Source of the DNA: Candidatus Magasanikbacteria bacterium RIFCSPHIGHO2_02_FULL_47_14
Lineage (GTDB): Bacteria > Patescibacteriota > Patescibacteriia > Magasanikbacterales > UBA922
Direction of reading: 5' to 3'
DNA length: 14,009 nucleotides
NCBI GenBank assembly: GCA_001784275.1
Contig: MFQB01000058.1
Coordinates: forward strand, 615 to 14,623
Positions 5,992 to 12,954 of this stretch are shown in pieces. How positions within the stretch are numbered: position 1 is the first letter of the stretch; each line of letters opens with the position of its first letter. The notes beneath the pieces are model-generated. The model was not told where the DNA came from. It saw nothing but the letters and a program-made list of their open reading frames with translations, and searched no databases. The position numbers and the translations under genes are program-made.

Positions 5992-5998
5992 ATATAGT

Positions 5999-6730
5999 AT
6001 GAAATTCATTCTGGGAACAAAAATTGGCATGACCCAAGTATTCCGTGACGACGGAAGTGTTGTTCCTGTTACCCGAGTTCAGGCAGGTCCATGCGTTATT
6101 ACACAGGTAAAAACCGCAGAAAAGAATCACGTTGACGCAGTGCAGATTGGATACCGAGAACAAAAAGCCTTCCGAATGAAGAAACCGCAGCAAGGACATC
6201 TCAAAGGGTTGATGAATGTTCGTTTTATGCGAGATGCCCGCGTAGAAGCAGATCATGGATTAAAACGTGGTGATACCTTTACTGTGAAGGTCTTTACTGA
6301 AGGCGAGAAGGTAAATGTAGTGGGTGTTTCGAAAGGGCATGGATTCCAAGGCGTTGTCAAACGTCATGGTTTTCACGGAAGCCCAAAGACTCACGGTCAT
6401 AAAGACCAGCTCCGCATGCCTGGAAGTATCGGCGCCGGTGGTGTCCAGCGTGTCTTTAAAGGAATGCGCATGGGCGGACACATGGGCGACGCACGAGTCA
6501 CAGTGCAGAATTTGGAGATTGTCCAAATTTTTCCAGATCAAAATGAGTTACTGATTAAGGGCGCGTTGCCAGGGGCACGAGGTTCCCTTTTGTTGATCAC
6601 GACACCGGAAGGCAAGATGCAGATTGATGTGATGCCGGTTGCTGAAACTGTGGCAGAAGCCGCTCCAGAAGAGGCTGTTGAGGCACCGGTCGCTGAAACA
6701 TCGGCAGAAGCTACAGAACAAACCGCATAA
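5999..6730 (+). CDS. rplC: 50S ribosomal protein L3 (uL3)
   Basis: L3 is an early assembly protein of the large subunit whose loop reaches toward the peptidyl-transferase centre. The protein is 243 residues, longer than the usual ~210. The start MKFILGTKIGMTQVFRDDG is typical. The central extension is at residues 118-150, with GSPKTHGHKDQLRMPGSIG at 127-145 and FKGMRMGGHMG at 153-163. The extra length is an Ala/Glu-rich acidic tail from about residue 215 (AETVAEAAPEEAVEAP). ATG 5999 follows a T-run with no SD. It is the first gene of the operon driven from 5753-5781 and directly follows the attenuator-like stem. Confidence 0.97.
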   Translation: MKFILGTKIGMTQVFRDDGSVVPVTRVQAGPCVITQVKTAEKNHVDAVQIGYREQKAFRMKKPQQGHLKGLMNVRFMRDARVEADHGLKRGDTFTVKVFTEGEKVNVVGVSKGHGFQGVVKRHGFHGSPKTHGHKDQLRMPGSIGAGGVQRVFKGMRMGGHMGDARVTVQNLEIVQIFPDQNELLIKGALPGARGSLLLITTPEGKMQIDVMPVAETVAEAAPEEAVEAPVAETSAEATEQTA

Positions 6731-6752
6731 CTGATTTGTGAGATACACCACT

Positions 6753-7379
6753 ATGGTAAAAGTACCTGTGTACAATCAAGAAGGAAAAGAAGTAAGCACC
6801 ATTGAGTTGGCTGATACCGTCTTTGGCGTTGCCATGAATGAAGCATTGGTGTATCAAGTGTACGTTGTTCAGGAAGCCAATGCACGCTTGCCATGGGCAC
6901 ACACCAAAAATCGCGGAGATGTTCGCGGTGGTGGAAAGAAGCCATGGAAGCAAAAAGGAACTGGCCGTGCTCGCCACGGGTCTATTCGCTCCCCAATTTG
7001 GAAGGGTGGAGGAGTTACATTCGGACCACGCAACGAACGAAGTTACACTCGCAAAGTAAATGATAAGATGAAGCAAAAGGCTGTCACCATGTGTCTTTCT
7101 GAAAAACTTGGCGCGCAGCAGTTGATCGTTATCGATAACGTCCAGACGACCGGCAAAACAAAAGAATTTGCAACCATGAGACGACAGTTGCCGGTAAAAG
7201 GCGGAACTTTGGTGATTGTGGATACTCTTGATCAGAACACATCACGTGCAGTTCGCAATATTAAAGACTGTGTGGTCGAGCGTGCTCAGAATGTGAACGT
7301 CTCAGACTTGTTACATAATCAGTCAGTGATTGTTACTAAAGGCGCAGTGGAAGCGTTACAAAAAAGATTTGTGAAATAA
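6753..7379 (+). CDS. rplD: 50S ribosomal protein L4 (uL4)
   Basis: L4 lines the exit tunnel with a long loop and in E. coli also represses its own operon. The protein is 208 residues from ATG 6753 (MVKVPVYNQEGKEV). An in-frame GTG at 6738 would add five residues that do not look like L4. The tunnel loop is clear at 61-80 (GKKPWKQKGTGRARHGSIRS), followed by WKGGGVTFGPRNERSY. The C-terminal half holds the usual Rossmann-like part ending LQKRFVK. It lies 22 bases after rplC and one base before rplW. Because the operon leader shows an attenuator-like stem, L4 is the natural candidate for a feedback regulator (inference from E. coli). Confidence 0.97.
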   Translation: MVKVPVYNQEGKEVSTIELADTVFGVAMNEALVYQVYVVQEANARLPWAHTKNRGDVRGGGKKPWKQKGTGRARHGSIRSPIWKGGGVTFGPRNERSYTRKVNDKMKQKAVTMCLSEKLGAQQLIVIDNVQTTGKTKEFATMRRQLPVKGGTLVIVDTLDQNTSRAVRNIKDCVVERAQNVNVSDLLHNQSVIVTKGAVEALQKRFVK

Positions 7380-7380
7380 T

Positions 7381-7764
7381 ATGGGTTTGTTAGGCAAATT
7401 GAAAAAAACTGAACAGGCAGAAACCAAGACACCGGCCAAAAAGAAGGTTGCTCCTTCTGATACAAAAACCGTAATGGCCAAAGTCGGCAGCAGTGTGCTT
7501 GTTATGCCATTGTTAAGTGAAAAGACAACGCTGCAGGAGACCATGGGTCAATATACGTTTGTGATCGAGGATTCAGCAACGAAAGTTGAGGTCAAGAAAG
7601 CTGTGACTGCGTTATATGGTGTAAAACCTGTTCGTGTAAATATTGTACGCATGGACGGCAAGCAGGTTCGCTTTGGAAAACGCATGGGTCAACGTGCAAA
7701 TTATAAGAAAGCAATTGTGACCTTGCCAAAAGGAAAGCAGATTAGCATTCACGCAGGTGTTTAA
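7381..7764 (+). CDS. rplW: 50S ribosomal protein L23 (uL23)
   Basis: L23 lies at the tunnel exit and docks trigger factor and SRP. The protein is 127 residues, longer than the usual ~100. The first ~35 residues form a Lys/Ala/Thr-rich N-terminal extension (GLLGKLKKTEQAETKTPAKK). The core runs from about residue 37: VMPLLSEKTT at 41-50, YTFVIEDSATKVEVKKAV at 58-75, LYGVKPVRVNIV at 78-89, then the basic loop GKRMGQRANYKKAIVTL. ATG 7381 follows the rplD stop after one base and has no SD. An internal ATG at 7474 (residue 32) would give a standard-length L23, so the true start could be there; I keep the longer form because the frame is open and tightly spaced after rplD. Confidence 0.93.
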   Translation: MGLLGKLKKTEQAETKTPAKKKVAPSDTKTVMAKVGSSVLVMPLLSEKTTLQETMGQYTFVIEDSATKVEVKKAVTALYGVKPVRVNIVRMDGKQVRFGKRMGQRANYKKAIVTLPKGKQISIHAGV

Positions 7765-7783
7765 TTGAGAACCAGTACTACGT

Positions 7784-8629
7784 ATGGCCGTAAAGATCTA
7801 CAAACCAACCTCACCCGGACGTCGCAAGTCAAGCGTCGAGGATTTTTCTGATATTACAAAAGTAGAACCAGAAAAGTCCTTGGTGGTCGCACACAAGCCA
7901 AAGAGCGGACGGAATAACACCGGACGCATTACGGTTCGACATCAGGGCGGTGGAGTCAAGCGAATGTACCGACTGGTTGACTTTAAGCAAGAGAAGTTTG
8001 ATGTTCAGGGCGAGGTGATCGCTGTTGAGTACGACCCAAGCCGCGGTCCACGTGTTTTGCTGGTTGAGTATTCAGACAAAACAAAGGCGTACGTTTTGGG
8101 ATTTGAAGGCGCCAAAGTCGGGACAAAAATTATGTCTTCTGCTAAAGCAATTGAAGCAGCCCCGGGCGCACGCATGCCGCTTGAATTCATCCCAGTTGGT
8201 CTGTTTGTTCACAATGTTGAGTTGGCACCGGGACGCGGTGGAAAGATGGTCCGTGCAGCAGGTATGGCCGCGCAGTTACAGGCAATTGAAGGAAAATTTG
8301 TACAGTTAAAACTTCCGTCCGGCGAAATGCGATTGGTTTTGAAAGAGTGTGCCGCAACCGTTGGCCGCATGGGAAATGCTGACTATCGCTTGGTACGCTG
8401 GGGAAAAGCCGGACGCAAACGCCACCTTGGATGGAGACCTCGAGTCAAAGGTAAGAACATGAACCCTGTTGACCATCCACACGGTGGAGGAGAGGGTCAT
8501 TCACCAATCGGTTTGAAGGGTGGTCCAAAAACACCTTGGGGTAAAAAAGCCATGGGTGTGAAGACTCGCAAACGAGGTAAGTGGAGCGATAAGTTTATTG
8601 TGCAGCGCCGCAAGAACAAGAAGAAGTAA
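7784..8629 (+). CDS. rplB: 50S ribosomal protein L2 (uL2)
   Basis: L2 is one of the largest and most conserved large-subunit proteins and supports subunit joining and the peptidyl-transferase centre. The protein is 281 residues, close to the family norm of ~275. Visible landmarks are MAVKIYKPTSPGRRKSS at the start, GRNNTGRITVRHQGGG at 42-57, the central barrel region with EYDPSRGPRVLLVEYSD, ELAPGRGGKMVRAAG near 146-160, and the signature PVDHPHGGGEGHSPIG at 228-243. The histidine after PVD corresponds to E. coli His229. A basic tail (RRKNKKK) closes it. It starts 19 bases after rplW without an SD. Confidence 0.98.
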   Translation: MAVKIYKPTSPGRRKSSVEDFSDITKVEPEKSLVVAHKPKSGRNNTGRITVRHQGGGVKRMYRLVDFKQEKFDVQGEVIAVEYDPSRGPRVLLVEYSDKTKAYVLGFEGAKVGTKIMSSAKAIEAAPGARMPLEFIPVGLFVHNVELAPGRGGKMVRAAGMAAQLQAIEGKFVQLKLPSGEMRLVLKECAATVGRMGNADYRLVRWGKAGRKRHLGWRPRVKGKNMNPVDHPHGGGEGHSPIGLKGGPKTPWGKKAMGVKTRKRGKWSDKFIVQRRKNKKK

Positions 8630-8651
8630 TTGATACATACTCACAGATATT

Positions 8652-8981
8652 ATGTCACGAAGTTTAAAAAAAGGCCCATACGTTGATGAGAAGTTGATGA
8701 AGAAGGTCAAGAAGGCTTTGGATACCAAAGATCACAAGCCAATCAAGACATGGGCACGCGCTTCTACCATTACACCAGAGATGGTTGGTCTGACCTTTGC
8801 TGTCCACAATGGGCGCCAGTTCCTGGATGTGTATGTACAAGAAAACATGGTCGGACATAAGCTCGGTGAGTTTTCTCCAACACGAAAATTCGTTGGACAC
8901 GGTGGTAAGATGGCAAAGGCCCAGGCAACGCCAACAGCGCCAGGTGCAACACCAGCCCCAGCGCCTGTTGCCAAAAAATAA
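8652..8981 (+). CDS. rpsS: 30S ribosomal protein S19 (uS19)
   Basis: S19 binds the 16S head with S13, near the A-site finger. The protein is 109 residues, against ~92 usually. The core is standard: MSRSLKKGPYVDEKLMKKV, TWARASTITPEMVGLTFAVHNG around 34-54, and MVGHKLGEFSPTRKFVGHGG at 66-85. The extra residues are a C-terminal Ala/Pro/Thr tail from about 90 (QATPTAPGATPAPAPVAKK). It lies 22 bases after rplB, and the bases before the ATG (CTCACAGATATT) contain no SD. Confidence 0.97.
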   Translation: MSRSLKKGPYVDEKLMKKVKKALDTKDHKPIKTWARASTITPEMVGLTFAVHNGRQFLDVYVQENMVGHKLGEFSPTRKFVGHGGKMAKAQATPTAPGATPAPAPVAKK

Positions 8982-9002
8982 TAGAGTGTTTCCCGTATTC
9001 TT

Positions 9003-9476
9003 ATGAAGATGCAGACCACAGCAAAATTAAGACACCTTCGAATGAGTCCACGAAAAATCCGACTCCTGGTTGATCTTGTCCGTGGTATGAATGCTCAAGA
9101 CGCCATCACACAGTTGAGCCACTCCCAAAAAATTGCTGCCCGCCCATTACGCAAGTTGATTGCTTCTGCTATTGCAAATGCACTGCACAATCACAACATG
9201 AAAGAAGAAACATTGGTTATTAAACAGGCAATGGTTGATAGTGGTTCTATTTTGTACCGTTGGCAGCCACGCGCCTTTGGCCGCGCCGCACCGATTCGTA
9301 AGCGTACTTCACACATCACCTTGGTGTTGGAAGGTGACGCCGCTGAAGCGAAGGCAAAGAAAGAAGAGACCCTTGCGGAGAAGGCTGATGGATCAACCGC
9401 AGAGACAAAGATAGAGAAAAAAGCTGAACCAAAGAAACGAACACGAACGACAAAGAAAAAGGCTATTACATCATAA
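9003..9476 (+). CDS. rplV: 50S ribosomal protein L22 (uL22)
   Basis: L22 has a hairpin that lines the exit tunnel opposite L4. The protein is 157 residues; bacterial L22 is about 110. The core ends near residue 112: RMSPRKIRLLVDLVRGMNAQ at 13-32, ASAIANALHN at 54-63, and the tunnel hairpin around WQPRAFGRAAPIRKRTSHIT at 87-106. After that comes a charged Lys/Glu/Ala tail of about 45 residues (for example EAKAKKEETLAEKADG, then PKKRTRTTKKK). Two ATGs (9003 and 9009) are possible starts, differing by two residues; the first is chosen. No SD is seen. It starts 21 bases after rpsS and ends 3 bases before rpsC. Confidence 0.96.
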   Translation: MKMQTTAKLRHLRMSPRKIRLLVDLVRGMNAQDAITQLSHSQKIAARPLRKLIASAIANALHNHNMKEETLVIKQAMVDSGSILYRWQPRAFGRAAPIRKRTSHITLVLEGDAAEAKAKKEETLAEKADGSTAETKIEKKAEPKKRTRTTKKKAITS

Positions 9477-9479
9477 CGT

Positions 9480-10175
9480 ATGGGTCACAAAGTCCATCCC
9501 AAAATTCACAGAACGCAAGTCATTTATACCTGGGACTCTCGTTGGTTCTCAAAAAAGAAGTATCCTCAATATGTAGAGGAGGATCTTGCGATTCGCGGAC
9601 ACCTCATGAAGGTCTGCAAAGAAGCCCTTATTGATTCTATGAGTGTTGAACGTGGCCCAAAGAATGTCACTGTGACTATTTTGGCCTCAAAGCCGGGTGT
9701 GATTATCGGCCGTTCAGGTCAGGGTTTGGATGGATTGCGCAAACATATTGAGAAAAAGATTTTGAAAATGGCATCAAAGGTGACGATCAATGTCCGTGAG
9801 GTGAAGAATCCGGCACTATCTGCTGCCATCGTTGCTCAGACCATTGTCTCTGACATTCAACGACGTATTCCATTTCGACGCGTCATGAAGCAGTCCATTG
9901 AGCGCGTGAAAAAGGCAGGCGCATTGGGAGTAAAAATTCGTTTATCTGGCCGGTTGAATGGTGTTGAAATTGCCCGCAGCGAAGCTATGACCGCTGGAAA
10001 AGTTCCTTTGATTACCTTACGCAGTGATGTTGATTACTATCTTGCAGAAGCCCACACATTATATGGCAAGATCGGTGTAAAGGTATGGATTTATAAAGGA
10101 GAAATCTTTGGAAGAAAAGATAAATTTAACGAAGAAGAACCGGCACAAGCTGCTCCCAAGACAAAACGTGGATAA
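9480..10175 (+). CDS. rpsC: 30S ribosomal protein S3 (uS3)
   Basis: S3 lies at the mRNA entry tunnel and helps unwind mRNA together with S4 and S5. The protein is 231 residues, typical of the family. It begins MGHKVHPKIHRTQVIYTWDS, as S3 does. The type II KH domain has KPGVIIGRSGQGLDGLRKHI at 71-90, with its GxxG turn. The C-terminal domain includes KKAGALGVKIRLSGRLNGVE and the closing GVKVWIYKGEIFG. A short acidic then basic tail follows (NEEEPAQAAPKTKRG). It is packed between rplV (3-base gap) and rplP (2-base gap), consistent with strict co-transcription. Confidence 0.98.
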   Translation: MGHKVHPKIHRTQVIYTWDSRWFSKKKYPQYVEEDLAIRGHLMKVCKEALIDSMSVERGPKNVTVTILASKPGVIIGRSGQGLDGLRKHIEKKILKMASKVTINVREVKNPALSAAIVAQTIVSDIQRRIPFRRVMKQSIERVKKAGALGVKIRLSGRLNGVEIARSEAMTAGKVPLITLRSDVDYYLAEAHTLYGKIGVKVWIYKGEIFGRKDKFNEEEPAQAAPKTKRG

Positions 10176-10177
10176 AT

Positions 10178-10588
10178 ATGTTGTTACCTAAGAAAGTAAA
10201 ACACAGAAAGTGGCACCGATTGGGCCGACGCGACAAAGGCATCGCGACCAGAACGAATACGGTTGCGTTTGGTAGCTTTGGTTTAGTCGCACAGACATAT
10301 GGCTGGGTCAGCTCTCGACAGCTCGAGGCATGTCGTCGTGTCCTTACCCGCTATATTCGCCGTGGTGGCAAGATGTGGATCCGCGTGTTTCCTGATCGTC
10401 CGGTGACCAAAAAAGGTAACGAGTTGCCAATGGGCGGTGGAAAAGGTTCCCCGGATCAGTTTGTGATTACGGTAAAACCAGGTACTGTGTTGTTTGAACT
10501 GGAAGGTGTCGCCCCGGACATGGCCCGTGAGGCGTTGTTACTTGCCTGCCATAAGCTCCCAGTCAAAGGACGTGTTGTAAGCAGATAA
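10178..10588 (+). CDS. rplP: 50S ribosomal protein L16 (uL16)
   Basis: L16 binds near the A site and helps position tRNA during the late steps of 50S assembly. The protein is 136 residues, exactly the usual size. Landmarks are MLLPKKVKHRKWHRLGRRDK at the start, FGLVAQTYGWVSSRQLEACR at 34-53, RRGGKMWIRVFPDRPVTKKG at 61-80 and the loop ELPMGGGKGSPD at 82-93, where E. coli has RMGKGKG. It starts 2 bases after rpsC and ends 7 bases before rpmC. There is no SD; the ATG is preceded by GGATAAAT. Confidence 0.97.
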   Translation: MLLPKKVKHRKWHRLGRRDKGIATRTNTVAFGSFGLVAQTYGWVSSRQLEACRRVLTRYIRRGGKMWIRVFPDRPVTKKGNELPMGGGKGSPDQFVITVKPGTVLFELEGVAPDMAREALLLACHKLPVKGRVVSR

Positions 10589-10595
10589 TGATTAT

Positions 10596-10793
10596 ATGGA
10601 TATTGCTACCCTTCGAGTAAAAACCAAGACAGAGTTGCAAGAGTTGCTCCAAGAGACACAGGCAGAGTTACGTGTACTCCGATTCAAGGTCAGCGAGAAT
10701 CAGTTGAAAGATGTGCGCGCGGTCCGTGAAGCACGACAGACCATTGCTCAAATTCAGACGTTACTATCAGCTAATACCACACAGAATAATTAA
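10596..10793 (+). CDS. rpmC: 50S ribosomal protein L29 (uL29)
   Basis: L29 is a small helical protein at the tunnel exit beside L23. The protein is 65 residues, the normal size. It shows the two-helix pattern: LRVKTKTELQELLQETQAEL, then LRFKVSENQLKDVRAVREAR, which carries the conserved R-x-x-R(K) region and the short final helix QTIAQIQTLL. The order rplP-rpmC-rpsQ is the standard bacterial arrangement. It lies 7 bases after rplP and 5 bases before rpsQ. No SD precedes the ATG. Confidence 0.95.
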   Translation: MDIATLRVKTKTELQELLQETQAELRVLRFKVSENQLKDVRAVREARQTIAQIQTLLSANTTQNN

Positions 10794-10798
10794 ATGTT

Positions 10799-11080
10799 AT
10801 GAAATCCGGTGTTACCAACAATCAAACAGCCGCAGCACAGAAACGTCAGTTTACTGGTGAGGTGACAAGCGTGGTTGAGAATAAAACCATTCATGTTGTG
10901 ATTCAGTTACGAAAGTTGCATCCGGTATACAGAAAACAGTATTGGCAAAGTAAAAAGTATGCAGTGCACGACGAGCGAAACGAAGCTAAAGTAGGGGATA
11001 CGGTAGTCTTTGAAGAGTGCCACCCACTCAGTAAAACAAAACGCTGGAGACTGTTGAGTATTACCAAAAAAAGTGTATAG
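10799..11080 (+). CDS. rpsQ: 30S ribosomal protein S17 (uS17)
   Basis: S17 is a primary 16S-binding protein of the small-subunit body with an OB fold. The protein is 93 residues, slightly longer than the usual ~84 because of an N-terminal stretch of about 14 residues (MKSGVTNNQTAAAQ) before KRQFTGEVTSVVENKTIHVV. The conserved middle, HPVYRKQYWQSKKYAVHDE, and the motif VGDTVVFEECHPLSKTKRWR are both clear. ATG 10799 lies 5 bases after the rpmC stop, with no SD. The gene ends 13 bases before rplN. In many bacteria rpsQ closes the S10 operon and rplN opens spc; here no terminator or promoter separates them. Confidence 0.96.
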   Translation: MKSGVTNNQTAAAQKRQFTGEVTSVVENKTIHVVIQLRKLHPVYRKQYWQSKKYAVHDERNEAKVGDTVVFEECHPLSKTKRWRLLSITKKSV

Positions 11081-11093
11081 TGTTTAGACGCAT

Positions 11094-11465
11094 ATGGTTC
11101 AACATAGAACAATGTTACAAGTTGCAGATAATACCGGTGCCAAAAAGCTTCAGTGTATTCGTGTTCTTGGTGGATACAAGAAACGATACGCACAGATTGG
11201 TGATATTATCACCTGCAGTATCAAAGAAGCGGCCCCACGCGGTATGGTCAAAAAAGGTGAGGTTGTTCATGCCGTTGTCGTGAGACAGCGCAAGGAACTC
11301 CGTCGCAAGGACGGTACCTACATCCGTTTTGATGAGAATGCCGCAGTTATTATCGATAAAAAGAGCAAAGAACCAAAAGGAACACGTATTTTTGGACCGG
11401 TTGCGCGTGAACTCCGCACCAAAGGGTATCAAAAGATTATCAGCTTAGCGCCAGAAGTGTTATGA
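11094..11465 (+). CDS. rplN: 50S ribosomal protein L14 (uL14)
   Basis: L14 sits on the subunit interface of the large subunit and is the target of the silencing factor RsfS in other bacteria. The protein is 123 residues, the usual size. It starts MVQHRTMLQVADNTGAKKLQ, equivalent to the usual MIQ...LxVADNSGA. The signature region is AVVVRQRKELRRKDGTYIRF with DENAAVII following, and GTRIFGPVARELR is near the end. The stop overlaps the rplX start by four bases (ATGA at 11462-11465), suggesting translational coupling. No SD precedes the ATG. Confidence 0.97.
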   Translation: MVQHRTMLQVADNTGAKKLQCIRVLGGYKKRYAQIGDIITCSIKEAAPRGMVKKGEVVHAVVVRQRKELRRKDGTYIRFDENAAVIIDKKSKEPKGTRIFGPVARELRTKGYQKIISLAPEVL

Positions 11466-11782
11466 AAATCAAGTCAGGTGACAATGTAAAGGTGATCTCA
11501 GGAAAAGAACGCGGCAAAACCGGTAAGGTGATGCAGGTGTTATTCAACAAACGCAACAGCCAAACCTACGTTGTTCTTGAAGGCGTAAACATGAGAAAGA
11601 AACATGTGCGTTCAGGTAAACGTGGCCAGGCCGGGCAGACCATTGAGTTGCCGGGCCCAATCCACATTAGCAACGTTATGGTGATTGACCCCAAGACCAA
11701 TAAACCAACCCGTGTGGGATATATTGTTGAAGGCAAGACAAAAAAGCGTGTTGCCAAAGGAAGCGGAGAGGTTATTGACTAG
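11462..11782 (+). CDS. rplX: 50S ribosomal protein L24 (uL24)
   Basis: L24 starts large-subunit assembly by binding the 5' domain of 23S rRNA. The protein is 106 residues, normal for bacteria. The KOW motif is at residues 6-27 (GDNVKVISGKERGKTGKVMQ). The segments YVVLEGVNMRKKHVR and PIHISNVMVIDPKTNKPTRV follow, as in the family. Its ATG overlaps the rplN stop by four bases, the tightest junction in the window. With no SD available, it is likely translated by ribosomes finishing rplN. Confidence 0.96.
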   Translation: MKIKSGDNVKVISGKERGKTGKVMQVLFNKRNSQTYVVLEGVNMRKKHVRSGKRGQAGQTIELPGPIHISNVMVIDPKTNKPTRVGYIVEGKTKKRVAKGSGEVID

Positions 11783-11796
11783 GGCTTTGAAAATAT

Positions 11797-12339
11797 ATGT
11801 CACAGTTATATACACAATTTAAAGAAACGATTGCTCCTGCACTGAAGACAGAGTTGGGATTAAAGAACGTGATGCAAGTTCCAGCGATATCAAAAGTTGT
11901 AATCAACGTGGGGTACGGTCGCCATGTGAAAGAGAGTGGATTTATTGATCATGTCGAGAAGACACTGCGTGCAATCACGGGCCAGACCCCGGTCCATAAT
12001 AAAGCAAAGAAGTCCATTTCAAACTTTAAGCTTCGCGAAGGTACAGATATTGGTATGTCTGTGACCTTGCGCGGCAAGAACATGTATGACTTCTTATACA
12101 GGTTTATTAACATTACTTTACCACGTGTCCGTGACTTCCGCGGCTTGTCAGTGAAGAGCTTTGACAAAGGCGGCAACTATACGATCGGTTTTAAAGAGCA
12201 TATCGCATTTCCAGAAGTGACCGGTGATAGTTCAGAAAAGATTCACGGATTACAGGTGGTTATCACCACAACTGCAAAAGATAAAAAACAAGGTATTACC
12301 TTGCTGAAGAAAATGGGCTTTCCATTTCGTGACGCATAA
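11797..12339 (+). CDS. rplE: 50S ribosomal protein L5 (uL5)
   Basis: L5 binds 5S rRNA and the central protuberance and contacts the P-site tRNA. The protein is 180 residues, typical. It shows MQVPAISKVVINVGYGRHVK at 26-45, TGQTPVHNKAKKSISNFKLR at 61-80, REGTDIGMSVTLRG and the region LPRVRDFRGLSVKSFDKGGN. The end (ITLLKKMGFPF) is standard. It starts 14 bases after rplX. No proper SD is seen before the ATG (AGGGCTTTGAAAATAT). Confidence 0.97.
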   Translation: MSQLYTQFKETIAPALKTELGLKNVMQVPAISKVVINVGYGRHVKESGFIDHVEKTLRAITGQTPVHNKAKKSISNFKLREGTDIGMSVTLRGKNMYDFLYRFINITLPRVRDFRGLSVKSFDKGGNYTIGFKEHIAFPEVTGDSSEKIHGLQVVITTTAKDKKQGITLLKKMGFPFRDA

Positions 12340-12353
12340 GATGAATTTTATTT

Positions 12354-12539
12354 ATGGCAACTCAAGCACAAATTGCAAAATCCTCGAGAAAACCAAAGTT
12401 TAGCACCCGCATTGTTCGACGCTGTTTTCGTTGCGGCCGCAAACGCGGGTATATTCGAGAGTTTAACTTGTGCCGTATTTGTTTCCGAGAGTTGGCAAAC
12501 CAGGGACTGCTCCCAGGCGTGCGGAAGGCAAGTTGGTAA
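12354..12539 (+). CDS. rpsN: 30S ribosomal protein S14, zinc-binding type (uS14)
   Basis: S14 is a late-assembling protein of the 30S head. This is the short zinc-containing form (type Z) of 61 residues. Four cysteines at 24, 27, 40 and 43 form two CxxC pairs (CFRCGRKRGYIREFNLCRIC) that should bind one zinc ion. The end GLLPGVRKASW is the classic S14 C-terminus. The N-terminal part is somewhat different from the usual AKKSLI start. It is 14 bases after rplE and 16 bases before rpsH, its normal place in the spc order. No SD. Confidence 0.96.
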   Translation: MATQAQIAKSSRKPKFSTRIVRRCFRCGRKRGYIREFNLCRICFRELANQGLLPGVRKASW

Positions 12540-12555
12540 ATAAATCCTTATTATT

Positions 12556-12945
12556 ATGATGACAGATCCAATTGCAGACATGCTTACACGGATTCGCAAT
12601 GCGGTTCTCGCCGGTCGCCGCTCTGTTGAGATACCTGCTTCCAAGTTGAAAAAGGCTTTGGCTGAAATTTTGCAGAAAGAAGGGTTTGTTGAACAGATCG
12701 AGCTCACTGACGCCAAACCAGCCATGTTGATGCTGACCTTGACATACCGTGGGAAGCAGCCTGCAATTCATCATATCGCGCGTGAGAGTAAGCCGGGCCA
12801 CCGACAGTACCGCCCTGCCGATGAACTCACCTCTGTTTTGAATGGCTACGGTATTTCCATTATTTCTACGTCACAGGGGCTTATGACCAACAAAGAAGCC
12901 CGCAAACGTGGTATCGGTGGAGAGGTTATTTGTTCGGTGTATTAA
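12556..12945 (+). CDS. rpsH: 30S ribosomal protein S8 (uS8)
   Basis: S8 is a primary 16S-binding protein and, in E. coli, the repressor of the spc operon. The protein is 129 residues, typical. It begins MMTDPIADMLTRIRNAVLAG, with two adjacent ATGs (12556 and 12559), either of which may be used. The signature near the end, STSQGLMTNKEARKRGIGGE, carries the RNA-binding STS and the GGE turn. It starts 16 bases after rpsN and ends 9 bases before rplF. The bases before the start (TCCTTATTATT) have no SD. Confidence 0.97.
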   Translation: MMTDPIADMLTRIRNAVLAGRRSVEIPASKLKKALAEILQKEGFVEQIELTDAKPAMLMLTLTYRGKQPAIHHIARESKPGHRQYRPADELTSVLNGYGISIISTSQGLMTNKEARKRGIGGEVICSVY

Positions 12946-12954
12946 TGTCTTTGT

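Larger units (their letters stand above)
5788..5998 (+). promoter_or_regulatory. Structured leader of the rplC operon
   Basis: This untranslated leader of about 210 nt shows nested pairing. AGAGTA (5801-5806) can pair with TACTCT (5875-5880), CTGTT (5810-5814) with AACAG (5846-5850), and TGCC (5832-5835) with GGCA (5842-5845). An AGCCT/AGGCT hairpin (5915-5933) and the terminator-like stem at 5928-5991 follow. No leader peptide or tRNA is apparent. In E. coli, L4 regulates its own operon through the S10 leader by attenuation; rplD is the second gene here, so similar feedback is plausible. The pairing is seen; the regulation is inferred. Confidence 0.6.
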
